NCBI RefSeq assembly: GCF_042649045.1
Contig: NZ_JBHSEF010000023.1
Coordinates: 248,001 to 312,000 of the forward strand
Length of the DNA: 64,000 nucleotides
Source: Chryseomicrobium palamuruense
Lineage (GTDB): Bacteria > Bacillota > Bacilli > Bacillales_A > Planococcaceae
Direction: 5' to 3'
A model generated the notes under the pieces. It saw only the letters and a program-made list of their open reading frames with translations. It made no database searches and was not told where the DNA came from. The translations under genes and the position numbers were made by a program. Within the stretch, counting starts at the first letter, position 1; every line of letters begins with the position of its first letter. Shown here piece by piece: positions 1-7,251 of the stretch.

Positions 1-225
1 ATTTTCACTGCGATCACAGAAGGCTACAAAAAAGGGGACTTCGTTGAAATCGCCGTGAACGGAAACACGGAAGACTTCTTGCCGCCCTGCAGCATCTGTC
101 GCCAAGTCATGGCTGAATTTTTCGAACCAGACCTACCGGTTCACTTAACAAACGATAAAAACGAGATTCACACACTGGCTTTAAAGGAATTATTGCCGTT
201 TGCGTTTACTGATTTAGAGATGTAA
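1..225 (+). CDS. cdd: Cytidine deaminase, C-terminal part (5' end outside the window)
   Basis: The frame is open from the first base and ends at TAA 223-225, giving the last 74 residues. The fragment contains PPCSICRQ at about residues 28-35, the PCxxC zinc-binding segment of homotetrameric cytidine deaminases, with the ITEG element just before it. The family deaminates cytidine and deoxycytidine to uridine and deoxyuridine in pyrimidine salvage, in the cytoplasm. The first zinc-ligand motif lies upstream of the window. A GC-rich hairpin with a T-run follows directly, so this is the last gene of its transcript. The family call rests on one zinc motif plus the C-terminal length, which fits the usual protein of about 130 residues. 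Confidence 0.85.
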   Translation: MFTAITEGYKKGDFVEIAVNGNTEDFLPPCSICRQVMAEFFEPDLPVHLTNDKNEIHTLALKELLPFAFTDLEM

Positions 226-231
226 TGGAAC

Positions 232-266
232 ATGCCGCCTCGCAATTTTGCGAAGCGGCATTTTTA
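232..266 (+). terminator. Rho-independent terminator after cdd
   Basis: ATGCCGC and TCGCAA pair with TTGCGA and GCGGCAT around a short loop, followed by TTTTT. It lies between the converging cdd and citA genes and could serve both. Confidence 0.85.
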
Positions 267-284
267 ATGAACTTACCAGTATCG

Positions 285-1346
285 TCAGTCTTCTATATAT
301 ACAGACTCTGGACGGAAGATCATATTTTCCTTTAACTGTTCCACCATATGCGCCGTCCATCCTACAGTCCGTGCCACGCTGAATGTTGGTGTAAAGAGCT
401 CTGGTGACATATCGATTGATTTCATGATGGCTGCCGCGTAGTACTCGACGTTCGTATATAAACGACGACCCGGTTTGTACTGATCTAGTAAGCGGATAAT
501 TTCTGCTTCTGCCTTTACGGCCAACGCAAGCCATGCTTCTTCAGCACCCAGACGTTCACACGCATACCGCAACACCAGTGAGCGCGGGTCTTCAGTTTTG
601 TAAACACGATGACCAAATCCCATGATACGTTCTCCTGTTTCTAGCTTCTTTTGAATCACTGCTTCTACTGATCCCACCTCTTGAATCTCGTCTAGCAGTG
701 CCAACACGCCGGAAGGGGCTCCTCCATGAAGCGGTCCTTTCATCGTCCCTAAAGCTGATACCAGTCCTGACGGAAGATCAGATTCACTGGAAACCGTGAC
801 ACGCGCCGCAAACGTTGATGCGTTCATTCCGTGTTCCATCGTTGTGATCAAGTAAGTCTCTAGAGCTTTCGCCGATGTTTCCGTAGGTTTCTTGCCAGTA
901 ATCATGTAAAGGTAGTTCGCTACGTACGGAAGCTCAGGGTCAGGAGCTACCGGCGCTCTCCCTTTTGTCATGCGGTAGGCTGCTGCTGTTATGACCGGTA
1001 TAGCACCTGTGAGCAACATGGCCTGTTCAGCAAGTGACTTTTGCAAAAACGTAGGCGTCCCCAGTGTAGACATGACCGTCCGCACTTGGTCCATAAGGGA
1101 TACCTCTCTCGGTACCTGACGGAGAAAATCGATTCGTGCCGTACCAAGCTGTCGTCCTTCCCTTAATGAGAATTCTACGTCTTCCTTCTCGACACCCCAC
1201 AAGAAAGCAGCGACCGACTCAAAAGTTCCTCCGTGAACTACCTCTTCAATCGTCTTTCCGCGGTAGCGAAGAACGCCGTTCTCTCCGTCTACAGATGAAA
1301 TCCGTGTCTCGACTGCGACCACACCTTTTAGTCCTCTTGTATACAT
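285..1346 (-). CDS. citA: Citrate synthase, short type-I form (CitA-like)
   Basis: Condenses acetyl-CoA and oxaloacetate to citrate. The 353-residue length fits the short Gram-positive dimeric enzymes. The expected active-site segments are present: EHG at 171-173, GPLHGGAP with His207, and GFGHRVY with His246. The third catalytic carboxylate, Asp in many citrate synthases, is Glu301 here in NVEYYAA; I believe this variant occurs in other short-form enzymes, so it need not mean loss of activity. A strong AAGGAGG site precedes the ATG. The gene is divergent from a LysR regulator, as citA and citR are in Bacillus subtilis, which favours citA over a TCA-cycle citZ, normally beside icd and mdh. 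A 2-methylcitrate synthase role cannot be excluded. Confidence 0.88.
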   Translation of the reverse strand: MYTRGLKGVVAVETRISSVDGENGVLRYRGKTIEEVVHGGTFESVAAFLWGVEKEDVEFSLREGRQLGTARIDFLRQVPREVSLMDQVRTVMSTLGTPTFLQKSLAEQAMLLTGAIPVITAAAYRMTKGRAPVAPDPELPYVANYLYMITGKKPTETSAKALETYLITTMEHGMNASTFAARVTVSSESDLPSGLVSALGTMKGPLHGGAPSGVLALLDEIQEVGSVEAVIQKKLETGERIMGFGHRVYKTEDPRSLVLRYACERLGAEEAWLALAVKAEAEIIRLLDQYKPGRRLYTNVEYYAAAIMKSIDMSPELFTPTFSVARTVGWTAHMVEQLKENMIFRPESVYIED

Positions 1347-1404
1347 CTAAACACCCTCCTTTACTTACTTGTACTATACCTCTTTCCTATGATTACAAAA
1401 ATTA

Positions 1405-1431
1405 AATGATTATAATTAAGTCAATTACATT
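1405..1431. promoter_or_regulatory. Putative CitR (LysR) operator between citA and citR
   Basis: The 109-bp divergent intergenic region holds an AT-rich imperfect dyad, AATG...AATTAAGTCAATT...CATT, containing T-N11-A type spacing typical of LysR sites. It is next to the citR ribosome binding site and upstream of a TATAGT -10 candidate for citA. Assigned from position and symmetry only. Confidence 0.4.
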
Positions 1432-1455
1432 TATTAATTGAAAGGAGGGCATTCC

Positions 1456-2337
1456 GTGGAGATTCCGTGGATGAAAACGTTTTGTATATGTGCCGAGACA
1501 TTGAATTTCCGCAAGGCATCCGAGATTTTGCATATGTCTCAGCCGAATGTGACGGTACACATTCACCGCTTAGAACAGTCGCTTGGTGTAGCTCTCTTTG
1601 TTCGCCAACAGAACCGAGTTCACCTGACACCAGAAGGGCAATTGTTTTACGCGCGAAGCAAACATCTGCTAGAAGAGCTCACGCAGTCTGTCCAGGACGT
1701 GCGCGCCTTAGCTCAGGGATATACGCGTAAATGGATACTGGCTATCTCACCCTTACTCGCGGAAACCATTTTACCAAGCGTCATTCGCCGGTTCACTCAA
1801 GCCCATCCGACCATTGAGCTGCAAATCCGCATCGAGGAATCTCTTGTGATTCAAGATCTGGTTTCTCACCAGGAAGTCGATTTCGGCATTTCCGCCTTGG
1901 CCCCTACCGATAATAAATTGATTCAGCACACCTTATTTACAGAAGCGATTCATCTTGTGAAAGCGCCGGACCCGTACGACGATGAATCCGGCCCTGCGCT
2001 TGACGCTCTAGAAATCTTGCAGTCAGCTCCTCTGTTCACCCATCATCATCCCGTGATTTGGGATGAACTATTGACGAGGCTCACACATCAAGTGTCCGGC
2101 GTTCGGTCCATGAAGGTGTCGCAGGCTTCTGTGACCAAACGGCTCATTCAAGAAGGACTCGGCGTGTCCTTCCTCCCTCATTCCATCGTACGGAGGGAAT
2201 TGTTGGAGGGACGGCTGACAAGTGTGCCTTTTCCGTTGTTTGACCTGCCGCAAGTCAGCACGTATGGTGTAATGAAGCATGAAGGGGAACTAGAACTGGC
2301 CTTCTTAGAGGCAATCAAAGGCAGTTATTTCGGGTAA
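1456..2337 (+). CDS. citR: LysR-family regulator, CitR-like
   Basis: A 294-residue protein with an N-terminal winged helix (about residues 1-60; NFRKASEILHMSQPNVTVHIHRLEQ is the typical LysR helix-turn-helix, given here only to mark the region) and a C-terminal effector domain from about residue 90. I start it at GTG 1456, because AAAGGAGG at 1441-1448 is seven bases before it; the frame extends upstream to a TTG that lies inside the ribosome binding site. It is divergent from the citrate synthase gene, the arrangement in which CitR represses citA in B. subtilis. Other LysR regulators also sit beside citrate synthase genes, so the target is inferred from position. Confidence 0.8.
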   Translation: MEIPWMKTFCICAETLNFRKASEILHMSQPNVTVHIHRLEQSLGVALFVRQQNRVHLTPEGQLFYARSKHLLEELTQSVQDVRALAQGYTRKWILAISPLLAETILPSVIRRFTQAHPTIELQIRIEESLVIQDLVSHQEVDFGISALAPTDNKLIQHTLFTEAIHLVKAPDPYDDESGPALDALEILQSAPLFTHHHPVIWDELLTRLTHQVSGVRSMKVSQASVTKRLIQEGLGVSFLPHSIVRRELLEGRLTSVPFPLFDLPQVSTYGVMKHEGELELAFLEAIKGSYFG

Positions 2338-2363
2338 AGAAGAGACATAGAGGAGGAAATGAC

Positions 2364-3188
2364 ATGACACAAACCATTGTACTGACAGGAGCAAGTGACG
2401 GCATCGGCGCAGCGGCCGCAAGACAGCTGACCAAAAAAGGATATCAGGTCGTTCTTGTCGGACGCTCCAAAGAGAAGACTCAAAAACTCGCGGCTGAATT
2501 AAAGGCGCCTTATCATTTAGTGGATTTTACACGACTTAACGATGTTCGCAGACTTGCTGAAGAGCTGGAGCAGTACCCGCGAATCGACGTTCTCGCCAAC
2601 AATGCGGGCGGCATTATGGGCAATCGGGAAGTGACGGCGGACGGTTTTGAGAAAACGTTCCAGGTGAATCATTTAGGTCCTTTTCTGCTCACGAAACTAC
2701 TATTGCCTAAACTCCTAGCGAACCGGGCGAAAGTCATTCAGACGTCAAGTGAAGCATCCAATTTATTTGGAAAGACATTTGATATAACCGACCTGAACAA
2801 TGAGAAAAATTATTCCGCAACGAATGCCTACGGGAACGGCAAACTTGCGAACATCTACTTCACGCGCGAACTGCAAGCTCGTTACGGGGACCAAGGAATC
2901 TCTGCAGTTGCGTTTCATCCAGGCGTGGTACGCACGAGCTTTGCTTCTGAAACCAACCACTTCATGAAGTTCATGTACCATACACCACTCAAATACTTGA
3001 TCACGATTTCTCCGGAGAAAAGTGCAGAGGCTTTCGTGAAGTTAGTTGAAGGCACACCGGGCGTGGACTGGGAACCAGGTGGCGTGTACTCGAAAGGCAA
3101 GCCGATGTGTGTGAATGCGTTCGATGACGGGACGATTGCGAAGCTATTATGGGAGAAGAGCGAGGATATGGTGGCTTCATTTTCATAA
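2364..3188 (+). CDS. Short-chain dehydrogenase/reductase, retinol-dehydrogenase-like
   Basis: A 274-residue classical SDR. TGASDGIG at residues 8-15 is the nucleotide-binding glycine motif, NNAGG near residue 80 is the structural motif, and YGNGK is the catalytic Tyr-x3-Lys. The motif spacing and the C-terminal tail resemble the retinol-dehydrogenase/WWOX-like branch. The substrate cannot be inferred. AGGAGG precedes the ATG, and the gene begins 26 bases after citR, so it may be read from the citR promoter. A dyad terminator separates it from the convergent NIPSNAP gene. Confidence 0.82.
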   Translation: MTQTIVLTGASDGIGAAAARQLTKKGYQVVLVGRSKEKTQKLAAELKAPYHLVDFTRLNDVRRLAEELEQYPRIDVLANNAGGIMGNREVTADGFEKTFQVNHLGPFLLTKLLLPKLLANRAKVIQTSSEASNLFGKTFDITDLNNEKNYSATNAYGNGKLANIYFTRELQARYGDQGISAVAFHPGVVRTSFASETNHFMKFMYHTPLKYLITISPEKSAEAFVKLVEGTPGVDWEPGGVYSKGKPMCVNAFDDGTIAKLLWEKSEDMVASFS

Positions 3189-3189
3189 A

Positions 3190-3224
3190 TAAAAGACGTA
3201 GGGATAATTCCTACGTCTTTTCTA
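3190..3224. terminator. Bidirectional terminator between SDR and NIPSNAP genes
   Basis: AAAAGACGTAGG and CCTACGTCTTTT form a near-perfect stem with A and T runs on both sides, between convergent genes. Confidence 0.85.
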
Positions 3225-3233
3225 TGGGGTTGA

Positions 3234-3575
3234 TCAGGCATTCACTGTATTGATCAACTTCTCATTCCGCACGTCAACAAAGTAGGTGTCATGCACGAAC
3301 GCCTTTCCTCCCTGTTTCGTGTACCAGTCATTCACGCGTGCGACATGCGCCTCATCTGCACGAGCCGCTTCTTCAATTTCTATGTACGCTTCGTAACTCT
3401 CATATTCCCAAATCGCAAAAACTTCGGTGACATCTTCATTTACTGGCACCATCCAACGGCCCACAAGACGTGCCCCATGTTTGAGTTGATTCGGTAAATT
3501 AATGGTGTTGAACAGCTCGTTGAATGCTTCCACGATCTCATTTCGTACATGATAAAACTTCCGACGATAAAACAT
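3234..3575 (-). CDS. NIPSNAP-family protein
   Basis: A 113-residue single ferredoxin-like-fold protein. It begins MFYRRKFYHVR, continues with a segment on the path to LPNQLKHGARLVGRW, and has FAIWEYESYEAY in the middle, all as in bacterial NIPSNAP proteins. The role of bacterial NIPSNAP proteins is not settled. It is a lone gene converging on the SDR. A GNAT gene starts divergently about 70 bases away, and the shared region contains AT-rich promoter-like sequence. Confidence 0.7.
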   Translation of the reverse strand: MFYRRKFYHVRNEIVEAFNELFNTINLPNQLKHGARLVGRWMVPVNEDVTEVFAIWEYESYEAYIEIEEAARADEAHVARVNDWYTKQGGKAFVHDTYFVDVRNEKLINTVNA

Positions 3576-3648
3576 CGACTACCCCCTTTGTCTGCCTTAT
3601 ACGAGTATACTCCACATGCTATACTTACGGAAAAGGAGACGTGAAAAA

Positions 3649-4131
3649 ATGGAAAATGTTGCAGGACTAGAAATCAGTCTTCGCCCTCTTACGATGAATG
3701 ACTTTCCGGAAGTGGCGAAGTGGAGCCAAGACCATCTCTTTTGTCAGGCAAATGAGTGGACAACCAACCGGGATGCAAACGAGCTACTTGCTTGGTGGGA
3801 GCGATGTGTGGAAAATGATTCTCCTACATTTTTACGATTAGGTATCGAATATAGTGGGCGTCTCATTGGTTATATCGACCTCGCTGATCAAACAGACACC
3901 TCGACTGAACTCGGAATTGCCATCGGAGAATCCTCTTTATGGCAGCAAGGAATAGGTACAAAAGCAGCTCAGCTTGCGATAACGTATGCATCTAAACGTT
4001 TTAGGATTCACCACGTGACAGCGGAGACGAACTTAGAAAATCTTCGTGCCCAAAAGATGCTTGAAAAGTTAGGGTTTGAAATCGTAAGTCAAAATGGTTC
4101 TACTTTATTTTTTAGGAAGACTATTGTTTGA
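3649..4131 (+). CDS. GNAT-family N-acetyltransferase
   Basis: A 160-residue protein resembling the Acetyltransf_3 (RimJ/RimL-type) branch. It begins LEISLRPLTMNDF, and has GIAIGESSLWQQGIGTKA, whose QGIGT element is the acetyl-CoA pyrophosphate loop, then ETNLENLRAQKMLEKLGF near the C terminus. I start it at ATG 3649, seven bases after AAAAGGAGA; the frame runs back to an earlier ATG without a binding site. The acceptor is unknown. The next small gene begins 24 bases downstream, so the two are probably cotranscribed. Confidence 0.78.
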   Translation: MENVAGLEISLRPLTMNDFPEVAKWSQDHLFCQANEWTTNRDANELLAWWERCVENDSPTFLRLGIEYSGRLIGYIDLADQTDTSTELGIAIGESSLWQQGIGTKAAQLAITYASKRFRIHHVTAETNLENLRAQKMLEKLGFEIVSQNGSTLFFRKTIV

Positions 4132-4155
4132 AATTATTTGAGAGGAGAAACTACC

Positions 4156-4374
4156 TTGAGTACTTTCACTTTAGAAGAACTCGAAGAATCAAAAAAGCAA
4201 ATCAAATCACTCGTACATAAGCTCAGAGAAACAGTCACCACTCTCCAGCAAAAAGAGAATCCACAGCGTTACAAATCTCAAATCACATTAGCTGAACGAC
4301 GGATACGAGCGTTTGAGATTTCGTTGGAGTTGATCGAGCGGGAAATCATAAAAGAAAGAGATGCCCAAAACTGA
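4156..4374 (+). CDS. Small coiled-coil protein of unknown function
   Basis: A 72-residue, highly charged, mostly helical protein: LEELEESKKQIKSL at the start, then a Gln/Arg-rich segment, then repeated Glu/Arg to the end. I start it at TTG 4156 because GAGAGGAG ends eight bases upstream. It lies 24 bases after the GNAT gene and is probably cotranscribed with it. A terminator hairpin overlaps its stop codon. I do not recognise a family; the composition suggests a coiled-coil dimer. Confidence 0.6.
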   Translation: MSTFTLEELEESKKQIKSLVHKLRETVTTLQQKENPQRYKSQITLAERRIRAFEISLELIEREIIKERDAQN

Positions 4375-4392
4375 GCATCTCTGAAAGCTTTA
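4357..4392 (+). terminator. Terminator overlapping the small coiled-coil gene end
   Basis: AGAGATGC pairs with GCATCTCT eleven bases later; it lies between convergent genes. Confidence 0.6.
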
Positions 4393-4920
4393 TTTGGTTG
4401 GAATTGGTTGAAAATACGAGTCCATCAATTCTTGAAACAACTCATACCTGGGCAGCATATTCTTCGTCAGAAGACCTGCTCTCCCCATTTCGAAGAACTC
4501 TTCTTTTGTCACCAGCTTGGCGTCAACGACTTCACCTTCCTGGAAAGAGAGCTCTTCAATAAAAATCATTTGAGGAAACCGCGTAACATAGACGTCAAGT
4601 AAGTAATCATTGCGGATGATTTCCCCCGCCAATACCAAGTCATCAGGGTTCAGTTGTAAACCAATCTCTTCTTCTACTTCTCGAACGGCTCCCATCAAAC
4701 TGGTTTCTCCAGTAAGGATAGAACCACCTGTGCCTTCCCATAACAAGCCACTTGGTTTTAGAGGATCTCGCTGGCTCAAGAGTAGTCGTCCGTCAGGTAG
4801 GAAGGTCCATACGTCAATGACAATGTGATAATCACCTTCTATCATTCGGTCTACACTTCCACGCACATGTGTGCGCCCCGTCTTCTCTCGCGTTTTCGTA
4901 TACACATCCCATAATTCCAT
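4390..4920 (-). CDS. NUDIX hydrolase
   Basis: A 176-residue protein with a recognisable Nudix box: GSILTGETSLMGAVREVEEE fits the GX5EX7REUXEEXGU pattern, followed by IGLQL. I start it at ATG 4920, which has GGAGGG seven bases upstream; 27 more residues are open upstream but have no binding site. N-terminal WDVYTKTREKTGRTHVRG resembles the isopentenyl-diphosphate isomerase/YfcD-like Nudix branch. Substrate unknown. A 59-bp palindromic element begins about 80 bases upstream of the start, between this gene and the ABC exporter operon. Confidence 0.8.
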   Translation of the reverse strand: MELWDVYTKTREKTGRTHVRGSVDRMIEGDYHIVIDVWTFLPDGRLLLSQRDPLKPSGLLWEGTGGSILTGETSLMGAVREVEEEIGLQLNPDDLVLAGEIIRNDYLLDVYVTRFPQMIFIEELSFQEGEVVDAKLVTKEEFFEMGRAGLLTKNMLPRYELFQELMDSYFQPIPTK

Positions 4921-4999
4921 ATCTGTACCCTCCATCCGGTCATTCATAGGAGTTTTACTATAGGCGAAAATGAAAGAGATGTCTAATTTAAAACAACGC

Positions 5000-5058
5000 A
5001 ACCCCAGGGGTTATTCCATAAGCCAAGTTAACTTGGTTGCGGTACAACCCCTGGGGTT
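5000..5058. repeat. 59-bp nested-palindrome element (REP), copy A
   Basis: The ends are AACCCCAGGGGTT and AACCCCTGGGGTT, each self-complementary and also complementary to each other; the centre is CCAAGTTAACTTGG, a perfect 14-bp palindrome. Same family as copies at 7020, 45138, 49101 and 49823. It lies just past the 3' end of the ABC permease gene. A partial arm, CTGGGGTT, recurs immediately after it. Confidence 0.92.
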
Positions 5059-5078
5059 ACTGGGGTTAAATATTTGCC

Positions 5079-6029
5079 CTATGCCACATCACGCTTCTGG
5101 AACGTGCCAAATGCGACGGCAATAAAGATGACGAGGTAAACGATGAGTACGGTGACCGAGAAGACAAGTGTCATGCCTTCAATCATCGGCGTATTGCCGT
5201 TAAAGTACTGGGCCAAGTTCGTATTCGCAAATAAAATGAATTTTGCCCACTCGTAGCGAGACAAGAACCCCACGATCGCACCACCAGCCATGAGTAAGAA
5301 AATCGACAAGCCGATAGCCATAGCACTACTCCGGAAGAGTGTAGAGACCATGAACGCAAATGTCGTCATGACGATGAGGGACACAAGTCCAAAGCCGTAA
5401 TCACGCAAGATCGCTTGCGGAATGTTTTGTTCCGCAAAACCGTTCATCGTCTGCATGACCATGTTTGGAGACAGACCGTTCAGGCCGAATAAAATTCCTC
5501 CAACGAGCATGGACGAGATTAACAGGACGACGACAAGTAATGCGACAAACACAAATACGGAAACATATTTTGAAAGCAAGATCTTCCAGCGGGAAATCGG
5601 ACGAATCAATAATAGCTTAATTGTTCCCCATTTAAACTCATTCGAGACAATGCTCGCTGCCGTGATGATCGCAAACAAACTGATCAGTGTCATGAAGAGC
5701 GTGTTGTCAAATGTAAATTGCCATGCGTCATAAGACAGCGGGCGGATGTTTTCTTCTAAATGATAGGTATTGCGCTCGACGTCGAGTTGGTAATACATGC
5801 CACCGAACTCTTCTTCCGACATCTCCGCCTGATATTTCTCATTCTCTGCGGTCAACTCTTCTCGCCAATTATCTCCGTATTCTTTATTGACAACATCTCC
5901 GCTAAAGAAATACGTCAGGAGACCCGCCCCAATCACGAGTACCACAAGCATTCCCACCATTACCCACGTCGACTTCTTCGCGAATAACTTGATCTGCTCG
6001 TTCCAGACGAGCTTCAAAAAATTAGCCAA
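5079..6029 (-). CDS. ABC-2 type transporter permease
   Basis: A membrane protein of about 316 residues with around six transmembrane segments. The first is near residues 20-40 (WVMVGMLVVLVIGAGLL), then there is an extracytoplasmic domain of about 60 residues rich in Glu and Tyr, and five further helices from about residue 100. NEFKWGTIKLLLIRPISRWKIL is the cytoplasmic coupling region of ABC-2 exporters. Translation probably starts at TTG 6029, seven bases after GGAGAG; an upstream in-frame TTG overlaps that site. The start overlaps the end of the ATPase gene, so the two are translationally coupled. The pair resembles BcrAB/YxlFG-type exporters; the cargo is unknown. Confidence 0.85.
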   Translation of the reverse strand: MANFLKLVWNEQIKLFAKKSTWVMVGMLVVLVIGAGLLTYFFSGDVVNKEYGDNWREELTAENEKYQAEMSEEEFGGMYYQLDVERNTYHLEENIRPLSYDAWQFTFDNTLFMTLISLFAIITAASIVSNEFKWGTIKLLLIRPISRWKILLSKYVSVFVFVALLVVVLLISSMLVGGILFGLNGLSPNMVMQTMNGFAEQNIPQAILRDYGFGLVSLIVMTTFAFMVSTLFRSSAMAIGLSIFLLMAGGAIVGFLSRYEWAKFILFANTNLAQYFNGNTPMIEGMTLVFSVTVLIVYLVIFIAVAFGTFQKRDVA

Positions 6030-6948
6030 TGGTATTCTCTCCAATCAAATCGAAGAACTTGTCTTCGAGGGATGTGTGCTGTTGATGGATGCTATAGATT
6101 GCCACATCTTTCATCGCCAGTGCTTTGACAACGGCCGGAATGGTTTCTCGTGTCATCGAGAACGTCAGAACATTCTCTTCCACGACCACATCGTCCATGA
6201 CGTGCCCTTTGACAATCTGCAGGGCCCCTTCAATTGGCTCCGCTTCGAGACGGACAATCACAACAGACGTATCTTCCGATTTTGCCTGTACGGGTTCAAT
6301 CGCCACCATCTTGCCGTTTTTGATGATTCCGATGCGGTCACACATCAGCTCGATTTCACTTAACATATGACTCGATACTATGACCGCGACATTTTCTTCT
6401 GCCGCCAGTTTCCGTAAGTACATTCGAATCTCTCGGATGCCGGAAGGGTCCAGACCATTTGTCGGTTCGTCTAAAATCAAAATAGACGGGTTATGTAAAA
6501 GGGCTTGCGCGATACCTAACCGTTGACGCATCCCGAGCGAGTAACGTCCGGCCTTCTCATGAATCGCCTTCTCTAGCCCCACAAGTGCCACTACTTCTCG
6601 AATTCGTTCATCCGTCACGCCGTCTACCATGCGCGCAAACTGCTGCAAATTCTTCCAGCCACTGAGGAACGGATACATTTCCGGATTCTCTACAATTGCC
6701 CCTACGTGCTGAACAGCTGCCTGATAATCGGACTTAATGCTCTTACCTTCAATGCGGACGTCTCCTGCTGTGATCCCCATGAGACCGACCATCATTCGGA
6801 TGGTGGTGGTCTTTCCTGCCCCGTTCGGCCCTAGAAAACCAAACACTTCTCCTCGCTGAATCTGAAAGCTGATGCCTTTGATGATTTCTTTCTTGCCTAT
6901 CGTCTTCTTCAAATCGATGATGTCCATCACTACGTGATTTTCCTCCAC
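6022..6948 (-). CDS. ABC transporter ATP-binding protein (BcrA-like exporter)
   Basis: A 308-residue ATPase. Walker A is GPNGAGKTT near residue 39, the signature is YSLGMRQRLGIAQAL (a SLGMRQR variant common in this subfamily), Walker B is ILILDEPTNGLDP, and the H-loop is SSHMLSE. Residues from about 215 form the C-terminal regulatory domain typical of BcrA-type proteins. GTG at 6948 is preceded by AAGGAG at seven bases; an alternative ATG lies seven codons in. It forms an operon with the overlapping permease. The operon is bracketed by copies A and B of the palindromic repeat. Confidence 0.9.
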   Translation of the reverse strand: MEENHVVMDIIDLKKTIGKKEIIKGISFQIQRGEVFGFLGPNGAGKTTTIRMMVGLMGITAGDVRIEGKSIKSDYQAAVQHVGAIVENPEMYPFLSGWKNLQQFARMVDGVTDERIREVVALVGLEKAIHEKAGRYSLGMRQRLGIAQALLHNPSILILDEPTNGLDPSGIREIRMYLRKLAAEENVAVIVSSHMLSEIELMCDRIGIIKNGKMVAIEPVQAKSEDTSVVIVRLEAEPIEGALQIVKGHVMDDVVVEENVLTFSMTRETIPAVVKALAMKDVAIYSIHQQHTSLEDKFFDLIGENTIG

Positions 6949-7019
6949 ATCCTCACTCCTTCATTCTATCTTCTTCCTCTAGTACGCTTATTTTGGAAAA
7001 AAGTTTCAAACATATATCC

Positions 7020-7078
7020 AACCCCAGGGGTTATTCTAAAAGCCAAGTTAACTTGACAACGAAATAACCCCTGGGGTT
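7020..7078. repeat. 59-bp nested-palindrome element (REP), copy B
   Basis: It has the same ends as copy A, with AGCCAAGTTAACTTG in the centre. The centre matches copy A better than copies D and E. It lies between the divergent ABC operon and the first GGDEF-EAL gene, a position where a transcription terminator would make little sense. Confidence 0.92.
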
Positions 7079-7251
7079 AAAAAATACAAGCAACCATTTA
7101 TTACGGCATGCGAAATTGTCAGAAAAGCGTGTATTCTTTTGAAATAGGCATATTCACTGGCTTTTTTTTGACTTATACTAGGTAAAACAAGTATCATCAA
7201 AAAATATGAATATTAGCATATTTTTACAAGTTTATAGTAAGAAGGTGACCT

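Noticed and set aside
5000..5058. Simple transcription terminator instead of a mobile element
   Set aside because: Copy B lies between divergent genes, and D and E frame a transposase with conserved centres; termination may be a side effect but does not explain the family.
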